Source of the DNA: Pseudomonas laurentiana
Lineage (GTDB): Bacteria > Pseudomonadota > Gammaproteobacteria > Pseudomonadales > Pseudomonadaceae
DNA length: 47,978 bases
Direction of reading: 5' to 3'
Assembly: GCF_014648275.1 (NCBI RefSeq)
Contig: NZ_BMQU01000026.1
Coordinates: 1 to 47,978 of the forward strand
In this document: positions 10,496 to 20,468 of the stretch, piece by piece
Layout of the letters: the number at the start of each line of letters is the position of its first letter
How positions within the stretch are numbered: the stretch's first letter is position 1
The notes under the pieces: generated by a model
What the model was told of the DNA's origin: nothing
The model's input: only the letters and a program-made list of their open reading frames with translations
The model's database searches: none
Translations under genes and position numbers: made by a program

Positions 10496-10565
10496 AACGC
10501 AACTCCGAATTCTGCTTGAAACACTTACCGGGCATACCCGGCAGCTTTGTGACCTCTGAAACGCA

Positions 10566-10589
10566 AGGGCGCATCCGAAGATGCGCCCT
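10566..10589 (-). other. Strong hairpin with UUCG loop between aspS and yebC
   Basis: A perfect ten-base-pair stem (AGGGCGCATC/GATGCGCCCT) closes on a TTCG tetraloop when read on the minus strand. No clear T-run follows on that strand. It may be a partial attenuator, an RNA-stability element or a Rho-assisted terminator after aspS. Confidence 0.6.
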
Positions 10590-10598
10590 GTTTTCGCC

Positions 10599-12374
10599 TT
10601 ACTCAGCCTTCTGCTGTTCGCGCAGTCGGATGTGCAGTTCACGCAGGGCCTTGGCATCCACCAAGCCTGGCGCCTGAGTCATGACGCAGGCTGCACTCTG
10701 GGTTTTCGGGAAAGCGATCACTTCACGAATCGACTGGGCGCCGGTCATCAGCATCACCAGACGGTCCAGACCAAAGGCCAGACCACCGTGTGGTGGTGCA
10801 CCGAACTTCAGCGCATCGAGCAGGAAGCCAAACTTCTCTTCCTGTTCCGCCGCTTCGATACCCAGCAGACGGAATACCGCCTGCTGCATTTCTTTACGGT
10901 GGATACGAATCGAACCGCCGCCCAGCTCGGTGCCGTTAAGGACCATGTCATAGGCACGCGACAGCGCGGTCGCCGGGTTCGCTTCGAGCTCCTCAGGGGT
11001 GCATTTCGGCGCGGTGAACGGGTGGTGCAGCGCGCTGAAGCTACCGTCGTCGTTTTCCTCGAACATCGGGAAGTCGACAACCCACATAGGTGCCCACTCG
11101 CAGGTGTGCAGGCTGAAATCGTTGCCAACGCGGATCCGCAGTGCACCCAATGCTTCGCTGACGACCTTGGCCTTGTCTGCGCCGAAGAAGACGATGTCGC
11201 CGTCTACCGCACCGACGCGATCGAGGATCACGTTCAGGTTGGCCTCTGGGATGTTCTTGACGATCGGCGATTGCAGCCCCTCAACACCTTTGGCGCGCTC
11301 GTTGACCTTGATGTAGGCCAGGCCCTTGGCGCCGTAGATACCGACGAACTTGGTGTATTCGTCGATACGGCTACGCGGCATGCTTGCGCCGCCAGGAACG
11401 CGCAGTGCGGCAACACGACTCTTCGGATCGTTGGCCGGGCCACTGAACACCTTGAAGTCAACGTCCTTGAGCTGATCGGCAACATCGACCAGTTCCAGCG
11501 GAATACGCAGGTCTGGCTTGTCCGAACCATAGCGACGCATGGCTTCTTCGAAGGTCATGTGCGGGAATTCACCGAACTCCAGGTCCAGCACTTCCTTGAA
11601 CAGCTTGCGGATCATGCTTTCGGTCAGGCCCATGATCTCGGACTCATCGAGGAAGCTGGTCTCGATGTCGATCTGGGTGAATTCCGGCTGGCGATCAGCA
11701 CGCAGGTCTTCGTCACGGAAGCACTTGGCGATCTGGTAGTAGCGGTCGAAGCCGGCGACCATCAGCAGTTGCTTGAACAGCTGTGGCGATTGCGGCAGGG
11801 CAAAGAAGCTGCCCGCGTGCGTACGGCTTGGCACCAGGTAGTCACGTGCACCTTCAGGGGTGGCACGGGTCAGGATTGGCGTTTCGACATCAAGGAAACC
11901 GTTTTCATCGAGGAAACGGCGAATGCTGGACGTAATACGCGAGCGCAGACGCAGCTTGTCGGCCATTTCCGGACGACGCAGGTCGATGAAGCGATAACGC
12001 AGGCGCGTCTCTTCACCCACGTCAGAGTATTCATTGAGTGGGAACGGCGGGGTTTCCGCTTCGTTCAGCACAGTCAGCTCGTAACCCAGGACTTCGATGG
12101 CGCCGGACGCCATGTTCGGGTTGACCGCACCGGCCGGACGCGGACGCACCTTGCCGGTAATCTGCACCACGTACTCGCTGCGCACGCGATCGGCGGCAGC
12201 AAAGCTGTCTGCGCGATCCGGGTCGAACACGACCTGGGCCATGCCTTCGCGATCACGGATATCGAGGAAAATCACCCCGCCGTGGTCGCGGCGACGATGG
12301 ACCCAGCCGCAAAGGGTAATTTCCTGACCTTCCAGGCTCTCGTTCAGTTGGCCGCAATAATGGCTGCGCATCAT
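10599..12374 (-). CDS. aspS: Aspartyl-tRNA synthetase
   Basis: AspS charges tRNA-Asp with aspartate; in Pseudomonas without AsnRS it is often non-discriminating, but this window cannot show which applies here. I chose the first Met of [14 protein letters not shown] (12374), giving 591 residues, the usual length. The N-terminal OB anticodon-binding domain is followed by the class II core, with motif 2 [18 protein letters not shown] and motif 3 [15 protein letters not shown] bacterial GAD insertion lies between them. It is 94 bases downstream of the zinc-ribbon gene. Confidence 0.97.
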   Translation of the reverse strand: MMRSHYCGQLNESLEGQEITLCGWVHRRRDHGGVIFLDIRDREGMAQVVFDPDRADSFAAADRVRSEYVVQITGKVRPRPAGAVNPNMASGAIEVLGYELTVLNEAETPPFPLNEYSDVGEETRLRYRFIDLRRPEMADKLRLRSRITSSIRRFLDENGFLDVETPILTRATPEGARDYLVPSRTHAGSFFALPQSPQLFKQLLMVAGFDRYYQIAKCFRDEDLRADRQPEFTQIDIETSFLDESEIMGLTESMIRKLFKEVLDLEFGEFPHMTFEEAMRRYGSDKPDLRIPLELVDVADQLKDVDFKVFSGPANDPKSRVAALRVPGGASMPRSRIDEYTKFVGIYGAKGLAYIKVNERAKGVEGLQSPIVKNIPEANLNVILDRVGAVDGDIVFFGADKAKVVSEALGALRIRVGNDFSLHTCEWAPMWVVDFPMFEENDDGSFSALHHPFTAPKCTPEELEANPATALSRAYDMVLNGTELGGGSIRIHRKEMQQAVFRLLGIEAAEQEEKFGFLLDALKFGAPPHGGLAFGLDRLVMLMTGAQSIREVIAFPKTQSAACVMTQAPGLVDAKALRELHIRLREQQKAE

Positions 12375-12468
12375 GATGGTGGTTTCGCTTCTCGTCATTC
12401 GAAAATTCAGTGGAGGTCTTGGCGCCGCAAGGGGCTAATAGTGCAAGACCCTGCCGGTGCAGTTCAAC

Positions 12469-12690
12469 TCAGTCAGCCTTGTCGCCGCCTGCAAGGTTCT
12501 TTTTTGCGCCGGTCTTGAAATCGGTTTCGTACCAACCGGTACCGCTCAGGCGAAAGCCTGGCACGGACAGCAGCTTCTTCAGCGCTGGCGCCTGGCAGGC
12601 CGGGCAGTCGGTCAGTGGCGCAGCGCTGATCTTCTGAAGCACTTCCATCTGGTGATTGCAGGAAGCGCATTGATAGTCGTACAGGGGCAT
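12469..12690 (-). CDS. FmdB-family zinc ribbon protein
   Basis: This is a small (73-residue) FmdB/CxxC-family protein of unknown exact role. Two CxxC pairs, CASC (about residues 8-11) and CPAC (about 34-37), form a zinc ribbon. The C-terminal part is basic and polar (FRLSGTGWYETDFK), as in the family. Genes of this family often sit directly before aspS in Pseudomonas, as here. Confidence 0.9.
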   Translation of the reverse strand: MPLYDYQCASCNHQMEVLQKISAAPLTDCPACQAPALKKLLSVPGFRLSGTGWYETDFKTGAKKNLAGGDKAD

Positions 12691-12801
12691 GAGGACGTCT
12701 CGCTAACTACGCTGCGGGCCTGCGCCTCGCAGTAAAAAGCGCGATTATATATGGTTAAGGAAGGCTGTGCAGCCCGCCAATACCCCACTGGGCGAATGAT
12801 T

Positions 12802-13131
12802 CTAGGTGTCGACAGCCTGGCCGAGCAGGTAGACCACACAAATGACACGCACCAAGCCACTGAAATTTTTCACGCCGCCATGGCGCAGATGCACCTCCCG
12901 GTCCACATAGGAGAGCACGCAGTTGACCGTACAGCCATTGGCAGCGGCTATGCGCTCAAGAATCTTCCAGTAAACCTCCTCCAGCCGCAGGCAGGTCGCA
13001 AAACCATTCAAGCGCACCGAACGAGACAGCGGCTGCGCCAGGTTCATATTAAAGTCCGCTTCGAACGGATCAACGGTCACGGCGTGAAAGCCAAGTGCTC
13101 CTCGAGCATCGCGATTCAACAGTCGAGACAT
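12802..13131 (-). CDS. Ribbon-helix-helix domain protein
   Basis: The 109-residue protein from the ATG at 13131 (MSRLLNRDARG) resembles the ribbon-helix-helix 4 family. That segment runs from about residue 36, RSVRLNGFATCLRLEEVYW, through the helix LERIAAANGCTVNCVLSYVD. It ends with a hydrophobic region (VRVICVVYLLGQ). It is likely a dimeric DNA-binding protein with unknown targets. A perfect ten-base inverted repeat flanks its upstream region. No toxin gene is adjacent, so an antitoxin role is unlikely. Confidence 0.75.
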   Translation of the reverse strand: MSRLLNRDARGALGFHAVTVDPFEADFNMNLAQPLSRSVRLNGFATCLRLEEVYWKILERIAAANGCTVNCVLSYVDREVHLRHGGVKNFSGLVRVICVVYLLGQAVDT

Positions 13132-13141
13132 ATCAGTACCA

Positions 13142-13199
13142 CGCTTTATAAATAAGAGAATACATAGGCGTCCAACGCCACACACCCTCTTATAAAGCG
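13142..13199. repeat. Inverted repeat upstream of the ribbon-helix-helix gene
   Basis: CGCTTTATAA at 13142-13151 is repeated in inverted orientation as TTATAAAGCG at 13190-13199, with 38 bases between them. It lies directly upstream of the RHH gene start (13131). Its two arms could be operators, or -10 elements of divergent promoters. Confidence 0.45.
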
Positions 13200-13321
13200 C
13201 TCAACATGATTTTCATTCTAGAAGAACAAAATGCTATTGCCGTAGGAGCAATCCGCCGGACACTAGATAAAAATGCTACTGACGAAATACTTCCCCGCGC
13301 ACTTATAACACCCTTACACAT

Positions 13322-13356
13322 AAAAAAGCCTGACCCCCTCGGGAATCAGGCTTTTA
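13322..13356 (-). terminator. Terminator of dps
   Basis: The stem AAGCCTGA/TCAGGCTT is followed by a T-run on the minus strand, 37 bases after the dps stop. The opposite strand also ends in TTTT, so it may work both ways. Confidence 0.85.
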
Positions 13357-13392
13357 GTCAGACAAGGAAACCTTGCCTATTTAACACCCACA

Positions 13393-13863
13393 CTATTTAT
13401 CCAATAGCACACGCAGCATCCAGGCGGTCTTTTCATGCACCTGCATGCGCTGCGTCAGCAGGTCCGCGGTCGGCTCATCACTGACCTTGTCGAGCAGCGG
13501 AAAGATGCCACGCGCGGTGCGCACGACCGCCTCTTGCCCCGCCACCAACTGACGAATCATTTCTTCAGCGGGCGGCACCCCCTCCTCTTCCTTGATAGAA
13601 GAAAGGCGCGCATAGGTGGAATACGTTCCCGGCGCAGGAAAACCCAGCGCGCGAATACGCTCGGCAATCAAGTCCACGGCCAAGGCCAATTCGTTATACT
13701 GCTCTTCAAACATCAGGTGCAACGTACGAAACATTGGCCCACTGACATTCCAATGAAAGTTATGAGTTTTTAGATACAGGACATATGTATCCGACAACAG
13801 GCGGGACAAGCCTTCCACGATAGATTTGCGGTCTTCTTCACTGATACCGATATCAATTGCCAT
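13393..13863 (-). CDS. dps: Dps-family ferritin-like DNA-binding protein
   Basis: Dps dodecamers oxidise and store iron and shield DNA in starved or peroxide-stressed cells. I chose the ATG at 13863 ([11 protein letters not shown]), preceded by GGAAGGGG, giving 156 residues. Ferroxidase-site segments are visible: [19 protein letters not shown], then [19 protein letters not shown]. It is a single-gene unit with its own terminator. Stress-type (RpoS) control is expected from the family but no specific element was identified. Confidence 0.93.
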   Translation of the reverse strand: MAIDIGISEEDRKSIVEGLSRLLSDTYVLYLKTHNFHWNVSGPMFRTLHLMFEEQYNELALAVDLIAERIRALGFPAPGTYSTYARLSSIKEEEGVPPAEEMIRQLVAGQEAVVRTARGIFPLLDKVSDEPTADLLTQRMQVHEKTAWMLRVLLDK

Positions 13864-14190
13864 GTCGTTCCCCTTCCTATGGTGTTTGCTCATCAAGCAG
13901 GTACTTTTTCCACTCTACCAAGACTTGCCCGCACCTGCAGCCTCCACGGCAGGACTGCGACATCTTGCAGCGGCAGAATCGGCCAAACCTCGCGCCATAT
14001 GAGCCGCCGCAGGCCGCCGATTTGAGAACCCCCCGGCTTTGCTGTTAAATAGGTAGCGTGTTGTCATTACCAATCATCCGGGCGATGACGCATAGGCTGC
14101 TCCTCCATGTTTTTGCGCCCTAATGTGCACCTGCGCGCCATGAAGCCAGCTCTTCCTGTGATCCTCCTTATACAATGTGAGCCAACCACC

Positions 14191-14781
14191 ATGTTCAAGA
14201 TCGTCCACATCCTGACGGGCGCAGCCGCTTTGCTGCTGTCCTTCATACCCAGCCTGAGAGCCGACGCCGCACCTTTTCTGCAGCAACCGGATGCCATCTA
14301 CCTGGCGCTCTTCGGCCTGCTTAACCTGACCCTGGCCCCTGTGGCATCCCTGCCGCGTCCTCGTCAGCACCTGCAACAACTGGCAAGCGCACTGCTGGTA
14401 CTGACAGTGGTCCTGCAGACAATCACCCTGCTTGCCCGCCAGGATATGGGCAGCCTGCCGGCCTTGGTCTGTGCAGTGCTTGCAGTCATTGCCCACCTGG
14501 TCGCAAACCTGGTGAAAACCAGTCCGACACACCATCAAGCCCCTGCTACCGGCAGCTACGACATGAGCAACCGCGACACAGGCACCGTGAAGTGGTTCAA
14601 CACCTCAAAAGGCTTCGGCTTCATTTCCCGCGACTCCGGAGATGACATTTTCGTTCACTTTCGCGCAATCCGCGGCGAGGGCCACCGCGTACTGGTCGAA
14701 GGCCAGCGCGTTGAGTTCTCGGTCATGAACCGAGACAAGGGCCTTCAGGCAGAGGACGTGATTGCCGCACCACGCCGCTGA
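14191..14781 (+). CDS. Membrane protein with C-terminal cold-shock domain
   Basis: The 196-residue protein joins an N-terminal membrane part of about 115 residues to a cytoplasmic cold-shock domain. Hydrophobic segments include [49 protein letters not shown] and [16 protein letters not shown]. The cold-shock domain spans about residues 130-196, with [17 protein letters not shown] carrying RNP1 (KGFGFI) and IFVHF as RNP2. I chose the ATG at 14191 because it begins the membrane domain; its ribosome site is weak. The domain suggests binding of single-stranded nucleic acid at the membrane. A terminator follows. Confidence 0.85.
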   Translation: MFKIVHILTGAAALLLSFIPSLRADAAPFLQQPDAIYLALFGLLNLTLAPVASLPRPRQHLQQLASALLVLTVVLQTITLLARQDMGSLPALVCAVLAVIAHLVANLVKTSPTHHQAPATGSYDMSNRDTGTVKWFNTSKGFGFISRDSGDDIFVHFRAIRGEGHRVLVEGQRVEFSVMNRDKGLQAEDVIAAPRR

Positions 14782-14790
14782 TCGCACCTC

Positions 14791-14829
14791 AAAAAAAACC
14801 GCGACAGCCAGGCTGGTCGCGGTTTTTTT
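14791..14829. terminator. Bidirectional terminator between the cold-shock gene and slyX
   Basis: AACCGCGAC pairs with GTCGCGGTT around a ten-base loop. It is flanked by a run of eight A on one side and seven T on the other. It lies between the convergent stops of the cold-shock-domain gene and slyX. Confidence 0.9.
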
Positions 14830-14849
14830 GTACCCGGTAAACGGTATTT

Positions 14850-15056
14850 TCAATAATGCGGAGGCGGCGCTTCCTCTTCGGCACTCTGGTACTGCCCCAC
14901 CATCTCCTCATAACGCTTGAGCAACGCCGACATCTGTAACTGCAGGCGTTCAACCACACGCTGCTGTTCGACCAGCACATCATTCAATGCCTGAACGGTG
15001 TCATCCTGAAATGCCAGGCGGCTCTCCAGCTCCATGATTCTTAACTCAAGGGACAT
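14850..15056 (-). CDS. slyX: SlyX family protein
   Basis: SlyX is a short coiled-coil protein of unknown function. The 68 residues match the family: [20 protein letters not shown], then a heptad-rich helix through [12 protein letters not shown], and a Pro-rich tail ending in PPPHY. Its ATG is three bases after the HIT-protein stop, so the two are co-translated. Confidence 0.92.
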   Translation of the reverse strand: MSLELRIMELESRLAFQDDTVQALNDVLVEQQRVVERLQLQMSALLKRYEEMVGQYQSAEEEAPPPHY

Positions 15057-15059
15057 GGC

Positions 15060-15485
15060 TTAACCCTCCAAAACTTGAAAATCATCATCCAGCGCCATCT
15101 TCAGGCGCTGGCGAATTTCGGCAAGCTGCTCTGCCGCGTACTGACTGGCAGGCGAATGCCCCCACACCGGCGAAGGCCAGGCCAGATCACTCCGACGCCG
15201 AACAATCACATGCATATGCAACTGGCTGACCACATTTCCAAGCGTTGCCACATTCATCTTGTCAGCGGCAAAGCTGTCCTTGAGGGTTTCAGCCAGCTCG
15301 GTTGTTTCCTTCCAGAGCTGCTGCTGATCACCACCATCAAGCTGAAACAACTCGCTGACATCAGCACGGCGAGGCACCAGGATAAACCAGGGGTAGTTTG
15401 CATCCTTGCTCAACAACAGACGGCAGAGCGGAAAATCCCCCAGCACATAAGTATCCTGTTCAAGGCGCGGATCCAGAACAAACAC
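15060..15485 (-). CDS. HIT-domain nucleotide hydrolase or transferase
   Basis: This is a 141-residue HIT (histidine triad) superfamily protein. The active-site segment is QLHMHVIVRR; the first triad His is Gln, while the middle (nucleophilic) and third His are kept, giving a QxHxH signature. The N-terminus FVLDPRLEQDTYVLGDFPLC is typical of the group found beside slyX in Pseudomonas. The start is GTG, seven bases after GGAG. The substrate is unknown; dinucleoside polyphosphates or AMP adducts are usual for the family. Confidence 0.9.
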   Translation of the reverse strand: MFVLDPRLEQDTYVLGDFPLCRLLLSKDANYPWFILVPRRADVSELFQLDGGDQQQLWKETTELAETLKDSFAADKMNVATLGNVVSQLHMHVIVRRRSDLAWPSPVWGHSPASQYAAEQLAEIRQRLKMALDDDFQVLEG

Positions 15486-16286
15486 GGCACATCTCCAGAC
15501 AATCGATAACCCGTCTCACTTGCACACGTGCCAAGCAGACCACTACGTGAAGAATACCGCTGTTCGTCCAACAGAGCACGACCGATCACGACGCACAAGT
15601 ATCAGCAACGCCACTAGATCAAGCCGAGGTCGCACACATAGTTACATAGCTAACAATCTAACGGTAACAGCAGCGCTACTTTTCGCACCAAAATGACGCC
15701 ACCCGCTCCAGTCGAATGCAGCGAATATCCGAAATTTACCCAATGCACGCCTCAACCACGGTAACGCTCGACCCTGAAGTTGAAAAAAGCCTTATGCCAT
15801 TCGTACAGAATCGATAAAACCAAGCGATCTTAGCCCCCCGCGTTTTCGGCACTTGCAGGCGTTATCGTAAAAAAAGGTGAAAAATTTGTGAGTCGGCCAG
15901 CGTTTTGTGCACGCTTGTTGCATTCCCTCCTGACCATAGTCGACACACCCCACGCTTGCACACGGTGAGTGCGACAAATAACAACAGCTGCACGGGTAAC
16001 CAGGGAGTTGCTGGCGCTAGGGTTAGATTATTTTTACCTATCCTTAAGCCGCCCAAAACAGCGCTGGAGTTCTACGCCCCGTAAAACCGGGACGTGATTT
16101 GCGACAGGGACAACACTGTTTGCGACATGACCGCAAAGTTACCGAAAGGTTCATTTCGCAAGTATCGCCAACAAGCGTCAGCGTGATATACATTCCGCCG
16201 ACGTAAAAAAAGAAAGAGCCGCCCTGCATAAAAAAACCAGTTGGGCTGGCAGCAACTCTTCCTAAAAACCAAAGGAGCAAGTCACG
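15486..16286. other. Long intergenic region upstream of the porin gene
   Basis: This 800-base stretch between the HIT gene and the porin gene has no convincing coding region. It contains a 21-base-period direct repeat (see the candidate ArgR site) and an extra GCGACA at 15971-15976. It also has an AATAACAA stretch at 15977-15984 resembling a Crc/Hfq catabolite motif. A small hairpin CCAG-TTGGG-CTGG lies just before the porin ribosome site. The length suggests a complex promoter region or an unannotated small RNA. Confidence 0.5.
16086..16127 (-). promoter_or_regulatory. Candidate ArgR-type direct-repeat operator of the porin gene
   Basis: TGTCGCAAA occurs twice on the minus strand, ending at 16098 and 16119, exactly 21 bases apart. 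Pseudomonas ArgR is described as binding two 21-base half-sites in direct repeat with consensus TGTCGC-N8-AA-N5, and P. aeruginosa oprD is arginine-inducible through ArgR. The TGTCGC parts and spacing fit, but the AA positions do not (TT and TC here). It lies about 160 bases upstream of the porin start. Confidence 0.45.
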
Positions 16287-17558
16287 ATGCGCGTGATGAA
16301 GTGGAGCATTATCGCCCTGGCCGTAGCCGCGGGTACCTCACAACTGGCAATGGCATCTTCCCAGGATGATTCCAAGGGTTTTGTTGAAGACAGCGCACTG
16401 AAAGTCAAGCTGCGCAACCTGTATTTCAGCCGTGACTTCCGCAATAACGACACTGGCCAGAGCCGCCGCGAAGAATGGGGCCAAGGCTTCATCGGCACCT
16501 TTGAATCGGGCTTCACCCAAGGCACCATCGGCGTGGGCGTCGACGCTATCGGCCTGCTGGGCCTGAAACTGGACAGCGGCAAGGGCACTGCAGGTACTGA
16601 CCTGTTCCCACTCGGCTCGGACGGCCGCGCACAGGATGATTACTCCAAGGGTGGCGCAGCGGTTAAATTCCGCATCTCCGATACCGTGCTGAAGGTTGGC
16701 GACCAGTTCACCGCACTGCCAGTGTTCGCCACCGATGACAGCCGCCTGCTGCCAGAGATCGCTCAAGGCGCTCTGATCACCAGCAAAGACATCAAGAACC
16801 TGACCCTGCACGCCGGCCGCTTCACCAGCCTGGTCAACCAGCAAGAAACCAACCACGACAGCGCGCACCTGACCTCAGCCGATGTGTTCGGTGGCACCTA
16901 CGCGTTTACCGATACCCTGAGCACCAGCCTGTACTACTCGAAAGTCGAAGACTACTGGCGCAAGTACTACGCCAACCTGAACTGGGCGCTGCCAATCAGC
17001 GACAATCAAGGCCTGGTGTTCGACCTCAACTTCTATGACACCAAAAGCGACGGTCGTGGTCTGCAGCGCGCAGAAAATGACGGCACCACCAAGCTCGACA
17101 ACAAGGCATACAGCCTCTCTGCTGCCTACAACCTGGGCGCCCACACCTTCACCCTGGCTTACCAGGCTGTGACTGGAGACGGCGACTACGGCTACGGCGT
17201 AGACGGCGGTGGCACCATCTTCCTGGCCAACTCCGTACAGCGTTCCGACTTCAACGCTGAAGACGAAAAATCCTGGCAGGCACGCTACGACCTGAACATG
17301 GCCACCTACGGTGTTCCAGGCCTGAGCTTCATGGCCCGTTACATCACTGGTGATGACGCCAACACTGCCACCACCAGCAACGGCAAAGAGTGGGAACGCA
17401 ACATCGAAGCCAAGTACGTCCTGCAGGAAGGCCCAGCGAAAGACCTGAGCTTCCGTATCCGTCAGGCAACTTACCGCTCCGCAGACGGCGTTTACTACGG
17501 TTCGCCATCCATCGACGAAGTACGCGTGATCGTCGAGTACCCGCTGAGCATCCTGTAA
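16287..17558 (+). CDS. oprD: OprD-family outer-membrane porin
   Basis: This is an 18-stranded OprD-type porin, a channel for basic amino acids or small carboxylates. The 423-residue precursor has a Sec signal peptide cut after about residue 24 (AVAAGTSQLAMA). The mature start is family-like (GFVEDSALKVKLRNLYFSRD), and the C-terminus ends IVEYPLSIL with repeated amphipathic strands before it. AGGAG lies eight bases before the ATG. It sits just before proS, as oprD does in P. aeruginosa, which supports the name; the substrate (probably basic amino acids such as arginine) is inferred. Confidence 0.9.
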   Translation: MRVMKWSIIALAVAAGTSQLAMASSQDDSKGFVEDSALKVKLRNLYFSRDFRNNDTGQSRREEWGQGFIGTFESGFTQGTIGVGVDAIGLLGLKLDSGKGTAGTDLFPLGSDGRAQDDYSKGGAAVKFRISDTVLKVGDQFTALPVFATDDSRLLPEIAQGALITSKDIKNLTLHAGRFTSLVNQQETNHDSAHLTSADVFGGTYAFTDTLSTSLYYSKVEDYWRKYYANLNWALPISDNQGLVFDLNFYDTKSDGRGLQRAENDGTTKLDNKAYSLSAAYNLGAHTFTLAYQAVTGDGDYGYGVDGGGTIFLANSVQRSDFNAEDEKSWQARYDLNMATYGVPGLSFMARYITGDDANTATTSNGKEWERNIEAKYVLQEGPAKDLSFRIRQATYRSADGVYYGSPSIDEVRVIVEYPLSIL

Positions 17559-17585
17559 GCCCTTCGGCTACCGGTAACCAGTACG

Positions 17586-17616
17586 AAAAAGCCCGGCATT
17601 GCCGGGCTTTTTCTTT
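17586..17616 (+). terminator. Terminator of the oprD-like porin gene
   Basis: AAAAAGCCCGGC and GCCGGGCTTTTT form a perfect stem around ATT, 27 bases after the stop codon, followed by more T. Confidence 0.93.
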
Positions 17617-17723
17617 TATTGCAAACCGATGGCAGCAGTTTCAGCCACCACCATCCTGTACGTCACCGAATCCCGCCCGTACAATGCGGGTCATTTCAGT
17701 TAAGCAACCGACAACGGCCTACC

Positions 17724-19439
<1,716 letters not shown>

Positions 19440-19459
19440 CCGCTAACGCAAGAGTAATC

Positions 19460-20413
19460 ATGTTCAAGCGAAGTACCTTTACCCTGGGGGGCACCGCACT
19501 ATGCGGTGCCCTGCTCCTCAGCGGTTGCGCCAATAAGATGTCCCAGCGCAGCGAGCACGAGGAGCGCATCGAGCGCAAACTGCTCGAACACAGCCTGCAG
19601 ATCGATGTCGGGGAGCCCAAGGTACTTGAGCTGCCGCAACGTCGCGTACGCATTCATGAGCAGAAGAACTTCGAAGTCACCGAATTCGAAGTGACGCGCC
19701 GTTACGATCGCTACACCCCCTACCAGCCCTGGCGGGAAATCTATGAGATTCCACTGGGCGCCGTCGCGGTGGTAGCGGGTGTCGGCGCGAACATCGTCAA
19801 CGTGTTCACATTGGGCAACCTTCCCGACAGCGTCACCCATGACTGGCTCAGCTATGGCTTCGCCGGCCTGAACCCGTTCATGAACACACAATCCAACGGT
19901 CGTGCCCAACAGAACCTCGCCGGTATAGATGAGGTTCAAAAGGACAAGCGCCAGGAACACACCAGCCTTCCCTGGAGCGAGCGCCCCGTATCAGTCAAGG
20001 CAGGCAAGCTAACCCACGAGTTGACCACCGACCGTGACGGCATCCTGCGCCTGAACCTGCTTGATGACCCCTTTACCGACCAGAACCTCAGCCATATCGG
20101 CACCTTGCACCTGCAAGCGACCGATGAAGAAAATAACGTCCGTGCTGACGCCAGCCTGCTGCTCAGCAGTAGCCTGCGTGGCAAATTGGTAGAAGCACAT
20201 GACCTGATTTTCGACGACCTGGAAGACGATGAGGTCAGCCAGTGGGTTCATCGGGTCAAACGCCTTTCAGAACTGGGCCTGGAAGAGGAAGCGAGCGAGC
20301 TGGAGCAAAGCCTGATCGAGTTGACCCGCAATGACCCGGAACTGCAACAGGAGTTCCTCAAGTCACTGACCACGGACGCCGGTCGCCTGGTTGCCGATCC
20401 TGGCACTCATTGA
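19460..20413 (+). CDS. Outer-membrane or periplasmic lipoprotein, unknown function
   Basis: The 317-residue protein has a signal peptide ending in the lipobox LLSGC, so Cys23 is the likely lipidated residue. The middle contains a hydrophobic, Gly-rich stretch (PLGAVAVVAGVGANIVNVFT), possibly amphipathic or membrane-associated. A charged C-terminal helical region follows (LSELGLEEEASELEQSLIEL). I do not recognise a catalytic domain. It follows proS by 20 bases and likely shares its transcript; a similar uncharacterised gene sits near proS in P. aeruginosa. Confidence 0.8.
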   Translation: MFKRSTFTLGGTALCGALLLSGCANKMSQRSEHEERIERKLLEHSLQIDVGEPKVLELPQRRVRIHEQKNFEVTEFEVTRRYDRYTPYQPWREIYEIPLGAVAVVAGVGANIVNVFTLGNLPDSVTHDWLSYGFAGLNPFMNTQSNGRAQQNLAGIDEVQKDKRQEHTSLPWSERPVSVKAGKLTHELTTDRDGILRLNLLDDPFTDQNLSHIGTLHLQATDEENNVRADASLLLSSSLRGKLVEAHDLIFDDLEDDEVSQWVHRVKRLSELGLEEEASELEQSLIELTRNDPELQQEFLKSLTTDAGRLVADPGTH

Positions 20414-20440
20414 TGGGTCCTTCCGTCTGCGCCCCTGAAT

Positions 20441-20467
20441 AGCGGGTACGTTCCAAACGTACCCTGC
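20441..20467. other. Convergent hairpin between the lipoprotein gene and dinB
   Basis: GGGTACGTT (20444-20452) pairs with AACGTACCC (20456-20464). It lies between the two convergent stop codons. T-tails are weak on both strands, so it is a possible factor-assisted or bidirectional terminator. Confidence 0.55.
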
Positions 20468-20468
20468 T

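Noticed and set aside
8045-10519. Long plus-strand open frame of 824 codons
   Set aside because: It lies opposite ruvB, ruvA, ruvC and yebC, has no recognisable domain, and is an artefact of high-GC codon use on the other strand.
10581-12518. Long plus-strand open frame of 645 codons
   Set aside because: It is antisense to aspS, which has full family motifs, so it is a shadow frame.
13206-13484. A 92-codon plus-strand gene next to dps
   Set aside because: It crosses the dps terminator and reads antisense through dps, so it is not credible.
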